A stretch of DNA of 12,321 nucleotides from positions 1 to 12,321 of the forward strand of contig JAJRPY010000145.1 of the NCBI GenBank assembly GCA_024280535.1, read 5' to 3'. Below are positions 7,892 to 12,321 of this stretch, in pieces; position 1 is the first letter of the stretch, and every line of letters starts with the position of its first letter. This DNA is from Gammaproteobacteria bacterium (GTDB lineage Bacteria > Pseudomonadota > Gammaproteobacteria > PS1 > Pseudothioglobaceae). The notes under the pieces are model-generated. The model was not told where the DNA came from and did no database searches. It saw nothing but the letters and a program-made list of their open reading frames with translations. Made by a program: the position numbers and the translations under genes.

Positions 7892-8863
7892 ATGAAAAAT
7901 TTTAACGATATTCGTACCCTACTCAAAGACGATTTAGCAAAAACAGACTTGCTGCTCACCACTCGTCTTAGCTCTAACGTTGCACTAATCAATCAAATGA
8001 GTGGCTATATTATTGGTGCAGGAGGCAAACGCCTACGCCCTTTGTTATTGCTCTTATGCGCGCGCGCCACCGATTATCAAGGCGAACATCATCGCTTAAT
8101 GGCAGTGGTTATTGAGCTCATTCATACCGCAACCTTATTGCATGATGACATTGTCGATGAATCTGCCACACGCCGCGGACAAGATACTGCCAACGAAGTA
8201 TGGGGCAATGCTGCCAGCGTTTTAGTCGGTGATTTTTTATACTCTAGGGCATTTGAAATGATGGTTGAGCCCGGCTCTATACGCATCATGCAAATTCTAT
8301 CCAATGCCACCAATAGCATTGCCGAAGGCGAAGTATTGCAATTACTCAATTGCCAAAATTCCAAACTCACTGAGGCGCAATATTATCAAGTGATTGAGCG
8401 AAAAACTGCCGTGTTATTTCAAGCTGCCACGCAAATTGGCGCTATTTTATCTGAAGTTGACGAAACTCAAGAACAAGCCCTAAAAAATTACGGTTTGCAC
8501 TTAGGTAACGCCTTTCAAATCATTGATGACGTACTAGATTATCAATCAGATGTTGAATCCATGGGCAAAGAAGTTGGCGATGACCTAGCAGAAGGCAAAA
8601 CCACCCTACCCATGATTTTTGCACTCGCCAATACCACTGGTGCTGACCACAAACTGCTAGAACACGCCATTAACAATGCAGATAACCGCAATATCACCAC
8701 AGTAATCAACATTTTACGCTCAGTAGATGCCTTCGGCTACACCCGCCAGCAGGCAAAAAAATCTGCCGAATTGGCCAAAAATGCCTTGGCTGACATTCCA
8801 CCCTCTGCTTACAAAGAGGCGCTGATTTTATTGTGCGATTTGTCACTTCAGCGAACATCATAA
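7892..8863 (+). CDS. ispB: Polyprenyl diphosphate synthase IspB (quinone side chain)
   Basis: IspB is a long-chain trans-prenyltransferase that extends farnesyl diphosphate with isopentenyl units to make the ubiquinone tail (octaprenyl in E. coli). It has 323 residues, the same as E. coli IspB. It has Gly-Gly-Lys-Arg-Leu-Arg-Pro at 44-50 (substrate diphosphate binding), the first aspartate-rich motif Asp-Asp-Ile-Val-Asp at 85-89 and the second Asp-Asp-Val-Leu-Asp at 212-216. Small residues before the first motif (Thr80-Ala-Thr) fit a long product, but the exact chain length cannot be read reliably. The start lies 4 bases after the rlmE stop and lacks an evident Shine-Dalgarno sequence. Its stop overlaps the dinG start, so the three genes are probably cotranscribed. 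Confidence 0.93.
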   Translation: MKNFNDIRTLLKDDLAKTDLLLTTRLSSNVALINQMSGYIIGAGGKRLRPLLLLLCARATDYQGEHHRLMAVVIELIHTATLLHDDIVDESATRRGQDTANEVWGNAASVLVGDFLYSRAFEMMVEPGSIRIMQILSNATNSIAEGEVLQLLNCQNSKLTEAQYYQVIERKTAVLFQAATQIGAILSEVDETQEQALKNYGLHLGNAFQIIDDVLDYQSDVESMGKEVGDDLAEGKTTLPMIFALANTTGADHKLLEHAINNADNRNITTVINILRSVDAFGYTRQQAKKSAELAKNALADIPPSAYKEALILLCDLSLQRTS

Positions 8864-10920
8864 TGCTATCGGACGATTTAAAAACCCAAATTAAGGATTC
8901 CTTTATCGCGCTAAAGTCTGATATGAAAGACTTTAAAGTACGCCCTTCACAAAATAAGATGATTGCCGAAATCTCTAAAACACTCTGTGGCGAATATCAA
9001 GATTCTAATCAAATTTTATGCGTCGAAGCCCCCACAGGCACCGGAAAAACCTTTGCCTACCTGCTTAGTGCCATTCCCATTGCCAAAGCCCACAACAAAA
9101 AACTGGTGGTTTCTAGTGCCAATGTTGCCCTGCAAGAACAGCTATTATTTAAAGACATTCCCGAGGCACAAAAATACTGTCAAGTTGCGTTTGAATATGC
9201 CCTAGTCAAAGGCCGATCACGCTACGTATGTATTCGCAACCTGATTAATTTATGCGAAGATACCCCTGCTGAAAATTCTCTATTTGACAACACATTATTA
9301 TTCGACGAACCCCCTGGAAAATACCAATTAGAGCAAATGAGTGAATTGCTAGAAAACTATTCAGCAAAAAAATGGAATGGCGAAATTGATGATTTAATGC
9401 GCACCCCTGAGCATGATATTTGGCAAAAAATCAATTGCAATCGCTTTACCTGCACGGCAAAAAGCTGTGAATTTTATCAAGATTGTGCCTTTTTCAACGC
9501 ACGAAAAAAAATTAGCCAGGCCGATGTCATTATTGCCAATCATGATTTGGTACTGGCCGACCTTGCCACTGGCAATACGGTATTACCTAATGTAGATGAA
9601 TCAATTTTCATCTTTGACGAGGCGCATCATTTAAGCTCAAAAGCCTTATCGCATTTTTCTTTAACCACTGGCACTGAGTTTATTAAAACCAGTGTTCGTC
9701 AAGCCAAAGGCATCGGCGACCAAATGTGCAAAATTAATGACCAAGATGTGGTGGATATTAATATCAAACAAGTGGATGATTACACTGCCGATTTAAGCAA
9801 ACTGCTCAAATCTTTAACCTTTGATGACGATATTCATCTATTTGAACAAGGTCAAGTCGATGAGTCAATCAAACATATTGCTAAAAATTTATTTATTTCA
9901 GTCGCAGATATTCAGCAAAAATTCTCCATTTTGAAAGATTCTTGGACAGATTATTTAAAAATTAAAATCGTCGATAAATCCCTAGCCGACCCCATTAACA
10001 ATGCCAGCGGCGAATGCGAACAACACTTGCTCAGCATCGTCGAGCTACTCTCTTCTTTTTTAGCCAGTGATGATAGTAGTAAATCGCCCCATTCCCGCTG
10101 GATTGAAAAAAACACCCTTGCCAACAAAAAAACCAACTATCTATTAAATAGCGCACAAACAGACATCTCTGGCAATCTTAACTCACTCATCTGGTCAAAG
10201 GCATCAGGGGTTGTGCTCACCTCTGCCACGCTATCTTCCTTAGGCAGTTTTGACCGACTCAACAAACAATTGGGGTTGCAAAAATCAGACAATCAATATC
10301 TACGCCTACCCTCCCCTTTTACATTCGATCAAGTCGATTTTATCATTGCCAAATTCAAAGCCAATCCGACTCAAGTCTATGACCACACCCAAGAAGTAGG
10401 CACCCAATTGCTCAAACGCCTAGACACCAAGCAAGGCTCTTTGGTATTATTTGCCTCAAATAAGCAAATGCAATTGGTAGCAGATTTAGTCGAAAAAAAG
10501 CTAGACTGCACTTTATTTGTGCAAGGCGAATACCCGAAAAAAACCATCTTAGAAAAGCATGCCGACTTACGCAAACAAGACAAAGGCAGTGTTATTTTTG
10601 GGCTTGACAGTTTTTCCGAAGGCGTGGATTTAAAAGGCGACAATCTAACCCATTTGGTGATTGTCAAACTGCGTTTTAGCGTGCCTACTTCCCCCATTGA
10701 CAAAACCCTGGCGGATTATCTACAATCTCAACAACGCAATCCATTTATGGAAATTTCATTGCCTGATGCCTCACTACGCCTAATCCAAGCTTGCGGCAGG
10801 CTAATCCGCACAGAAACCGACACTGGCAAAATTACCATTTTTGATAATCGCCTAACCACTAAATTCTACGGCAAGCAACTATTAGCTGCCCTGCCTAATT
10901 ACCATATTGTAGTCGAATAA
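8863..10920 (+). CDS. dinG: ATP-dependent Fe-S DNA helicase DinG
   Basis: DinG is a 5'-3' superfamily 2 helicase of the XPD group that resolves R-loops, D-loops and G-quadruplexes during repair and replication. The ATG overlaps the ispB stop (TAATG), giving 685 residues against 716 in E. coli. An in-frame GTG at 8833 is possible but would add 10 residues encoded inside ispB. Walker A Ala-Pro-Thr-Gly-Thr-Gly-Lys-Thr is at 56-63. Four cysteines for the 4Fe-4S cluster are at 123, 197, 202 and 208, with the spacing of E. coli C120, C194, C199 and C205. The DEAH box is at 252-255, followed by His. Late motifs include Thr-Ser-Ala-Thr-Leu, Phe-Ser-Glu-Gly-Val-Asp-Leu-Lys-Gly and Gln-Ala-Cys-Gly-Arg-Leu-Ile-Arg. 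E. coli dinG is SOS-induced; here it appears to depend on the rlmE-ispB transcript. Confidence 0.95.
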   Translation: MLSDDLKTQIKDSFIALKSDMKDFKVRPSQNKMIAEISKTLCGEYQDSNQILCVEAPTGTGKTFAYLLSAIPIAKAHNKKLVVSSANVALQEQLLFKDIPEAQKYCQVAFEYALVKGRSRYVCIRNLINLCEDTPAENSLFDNTLLFDEPPGKYQLEQMSELLENYSAKKWNGEIDDLMRTPEHDIWQKINCNRFTCTAKSCEFYQDCAFFNARKKISQADVIIANHDLVLADLATGNTVLPNVDESIFIFDEAHHLSSKALSHFSLTTGTEFIKTSVRQAKGIGDQMCKINDQDVVDINIKQVDDYTADLSKLLKSLTFDDDIHLFEQGQVDESIKHIAKNLFISVADIQQKFSILKDSWTDYLKIKIVDKSLADPINNASGECEQHLLSIVELLSSFLASDDSSKSPHSRWIEKNTLANKKTNYLLNSAQTDISGNLNSLIWSKASGVVLTSATLSSLGSFDRLNKQLGLQKSDNQYLRLPSPFTFDQVDFIIAKFKANPTQVYDHTQEVGTQLLKRLDTKQGSLVLFASNKQMQLVADLVEKKLDCTLFVQGEYPKKTILEKHADLRKQDKGSVIFGLDSFSEGVDLKGDNLTHLVIVKLRFSVPTSPIDKTLADYLQSQQRNPFMEISLPDASLRLIQACGRLIRTETDTGKITIFDNRLTTKFYGKQLLAALPNYHIVVE

Positions 10921-10950
10921 ACAAAGCACTATTTCCTGCGAATTAACACA

Positions 10951-10963
10951 TTTATGCGATAAA
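10951..10963. repeat. Small inverted repeat in the dinG-CDF gap
   Basis: TTTAT-GCG-ATAAA lies in the 77-base gap (10921-10997) before the CDF exporter. GATAAT at 10971-10976 is a possible -10 box just after it, without a convincing -35. The repeat could be an operator for a metal-responsive regulator, but this is a guess from position only. No terminator for dinG is visible in the gap. Confidence 0.2.
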
Positions 10964-10997
10964 ATAGACTGATAATTTTTCAGCATACTTAACCACA

Positions 10998-12137
10998 TTG
11001 GACTCAACTAAGCGCACTCAAGCCACTCAAAAAATCACCCTTATCGGGCTGATTGTTGATTGTTTGCTGGCAATTTTTAAAGTAGTTGTTGGCATGGTCG
11101 GTAATTCAGGCGCCTTAATCGCTGATGGCATTCACTCATTTTCTGATTTACTCTCTGATGGCGTTGTGCTATATGCCGTTAAGCACTCTCAAGCCGAGGC
11201 CGATGAAGACCATCCATACGGACATCAAAAATTTGAAACCATTGCCACACTGGGTTTAGCTATTATTTTGGCGTTAATTGGCTTGGGGATTATTCTTAGC
11301 AGTATTGATAGACTAAACAACCCTGTCACCTCAAGCCACATTAATCTATTGCTCGGCGTTGCTGGCATCTCTATTTTTTCTAAAGAGATGCTCTATTGGT
11401 ACACCCTAAAAATTGCCAAAACCTACCGCTCCGACCTGATAAAAGCAAATGCTTGGCACCATCGATCAGATGCGCTGTCTTCTGTTGTTGTCTTTGCCGG
11501 TATTTTAGGCGCAAGTTTGGGTTATGTTTATTTAGATGCCACAGCTGCCATCATTGTCGGCTTGATGATTCTCTACATTGCCTGGACACTGGGCGCGAGT
11601 GCCACCAAGGAATTGGTCGATACCTCAATTGACGCCGATCAAATTGCAACATTACGCTATGCACTCGGGCAAATAAGCGGCGTCAATAGCGTACATTCAC
11701 TACGCACCCGCAAAATCGGGCATACCATTTCAGCAGACGTACACGTACAAGTTGACCCATTTTTAAGTGTTAGCGAAGGTCATATTATTAGTGTTAGTGT
11801 CGAGCGTGTGGCAAAAAAATGTCTGGCAGAATTGACCGACGTTACCGTGCATATCGACCCTGAAGATGATGAGATTGTCGCACCCTACGAAAACCTACCT
11901 GAACGTGCTGAAGCCTTGGGCATTTTAACCAAAGCTTTGTATAATAATCAATGTGACGGTGACATTAATCGCATCCAATTGCATTATTTAGAAGGCAAAA
12001 TTCACGTCGATTTTTATCTGCCGTTAAGTTGTTTGATCAATGACAATAGTCACAAAGACATTCTTTTTCAATTAAATCAAACTCTTGAAGGCTTGTATGG
12101 TTTTGGACATATCCGAGTTTATTTTGGCAAAGATTAA
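10998..12137 (+). CDS. CDF family metal cation exporter with C-terminal extension
   Basis: This is an inner-membrane proton antiporter of the cation diffusion facilitator family, exporting Zn2+, Fe2+ or similar ions. The N-terminal membrane domain (about 12-200) has six predicted helices. The transport-site ligands are His46-x3-Asp50 in helix 2 and His154-x3-Asp158 in helix 5. The double HxxxD pattern is typical of zinc-type members rather than the Asp-x3-Asp of FieF and Mn carriers. The loop Asp-His-Pro-Tyr-Gly-His-Gln-Lys-Phe-Glu (71-80) matches the family. The cytoplasmic ferredoxin-like dimer domain (about 207-290) contains Arg-Thr-Arg-Lys-Ile-Gly and His-Ile-Asp-Pro. A further segment of about 85 residues (295-379) is absent from FieF (300 residues). 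The TTG start is the only usual start codon between the upstream in-frame stop at 10965 and the first helix; no ribosome binding site is evident. The symbol fieF is avoided because the metal is unknown. Confidence 0.9.
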   Translation: MDSTKRTQATQKITLIGLIVDCLLAIFKVVVGMVGNSGALIADGIHSFSDLLSDGVVLYAVKHSQAEADEDHPYGHQKFETIATLGLAIILALIGLGIILSSIDRLNNPVTSSHINLLLGVAGISIFSKEMLYWYTLKIAKTYRSDLIKANAWHHRSDALSSVVVFAGILGASLGYVYLDATAAIIVGLMILYIAWTLGASATKELVDTSIDADQIATLRYALGQISGVNSVHSLRTRKIGHTISADVHVQVDPFLSVSEGHIISVSVERVAKKCLAELTDVTVHIDPEDDEIVAPYENLPERAEALGILTKALYNNQCDGDINRIQLHYLEGKIHVDFYLPLSCLINDNSHKDILFQLNQTLEGLYGFGHIRVYFGKD

Positions 12138-12321
12138 AGGCAATGATACGCATGGCACATCGCCCCTGCTAGGGCATCCGTGGCATCCTCTTGAGGCGCC
12201 TTATTCAATTTTAAAGATTCACAGACCATAAATGACACCTGATCTTTAGCCGCATGCCCCTTACCTGCCACTGCTTTTTTAATTTGATTGGGGCTATATT
12301 CAGCCATCACAATACCATTCA
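12134..12321 (-). CDS. ruvC: Crossover junction endodeoxyribonuclease RuvC, C-terminal part (5' end outside window)
   Basis: RuvC cuts Holliday junctions symmetrically with RuvAB. Only the last 61 residues plus stop are visible. They read Met-Ala-Glu-Tyr-Ser-Pro-Asn-Gln-Ile-Lys-Lys-Ala-Val, then Gly-x-Gly-x-Ala-x-Lys-x-Gln-Val, then Glu-Asp-Ala-Thr-Asp-Ala-Leu-Ala. They align closely with E. coli RuvC from about residue 100 onward. The two Asp residues in the last segment correspond to catalytic D138 and D141. The protein ends shortly after, at His-Ala-Tyr-His-Cys-Leu, so it lacks the longer tail of the E. coli protein. Its stop codon overlaps the end of the convergent CDF gene by 4 bases. 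Confidence 0.93.
   Translation of the reverse strand, partial: NGIVMAEYSPNQIKKAVAGKGHAAKDQVSFMVCESLKLNKAPQEDATDALAGAMCHAYHCL

Noticed and set aside
8833..8835. Upstream GTG start for dinG
   Set aside because: It would lie 31 bases inside ispB. The ATG in the TAATG overlap at 8863 aligns better with the DinG N terminus.
8122..10703. Open frames antisense to, or shifted within, ispB and dinG, including a 108-codon one at 10377-10703
   Set aside because: They lie fully inside strongly conserved genes and have no recognisable domain or start signal.
12138..12321. Non-coding right edge
   Set aside because: The reverse strand reads without interruption as the RuvC C terminus with both catalytic Asp residues.
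1..12321. CRISPR array, tRNA, rRNA, insertion sequence or attachment site
   Set aside because: No regularly spaced direct repeats, transposase-like protein, RNA gene or repeat pair was seen. Coding sequence fills nearly all of the window.

Overview
This is an ordinary, gene-dense, AT-rich bacterial chromosome segment. It probably comes from a gammaproteobacterium with a compact genome. The gene set fits this: an IspB-type polyprenyl synthase for ubiquinone, a DinG helicase with four Fe-S cysteines, RlmE, TypA/BipA, RuvA/RuvC and proteobacterial-type LeuD. The short gaps, overlapping genes and low GC resemble the sulfur-oxidiser group around SUP05/Thioglobus and the clam and mussel symbionts. 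That placement is from memory of protein style and is tentative.

Layout. (1) 3-1028 (+): the C-terminal part of a DUF262/DUF1524 (GmrSD-like) nuclease, whose 5' end lies before the window. Its last 8 bases overlap the start of leuD. (2) 1021-2232 (+): leuD (isopropylmalate isomerase small subunit) and, 9 bases later, ruvA (Holliday junction binding). (3) 7181-2256 (-): typA/bipA (ribosome-associated GTPase), followed after a 66-base gap by a large RND-family inner-membrane efflux permease that has no adapter gene beside it. (4) 7270-10920 (+): rlmE (23S rRNA 2'-O-methyltransferase), ispB and dinG, joined by a 4-base gap and a TAATG stop/start overlap. They are transcribed divergently from typA. 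(5) 10998-12137 (+): a CDF metal cation exporter with an unusual C-terminal extension and a TTG start. (6) 12321-12134 (-): the 3' end of ruvC, overlapping the CDF gene tail to tail by 4 bases.

Most genes are housekeeping: leucine synthesis, recombination, translation quality, quinone side-chain synthesis, DNA repair and metal export. The only accessory or defence-like gene is the partial nuclease at the left edge. Its tight fusion to leuD is the most interesting point, but the window is cut too close to show the rest of that locus. No tRNA, rRNA, CRISPR array, insertion sequence or strong intrinsic terminator was found. All gaps between genes are shorter than 100 bases.
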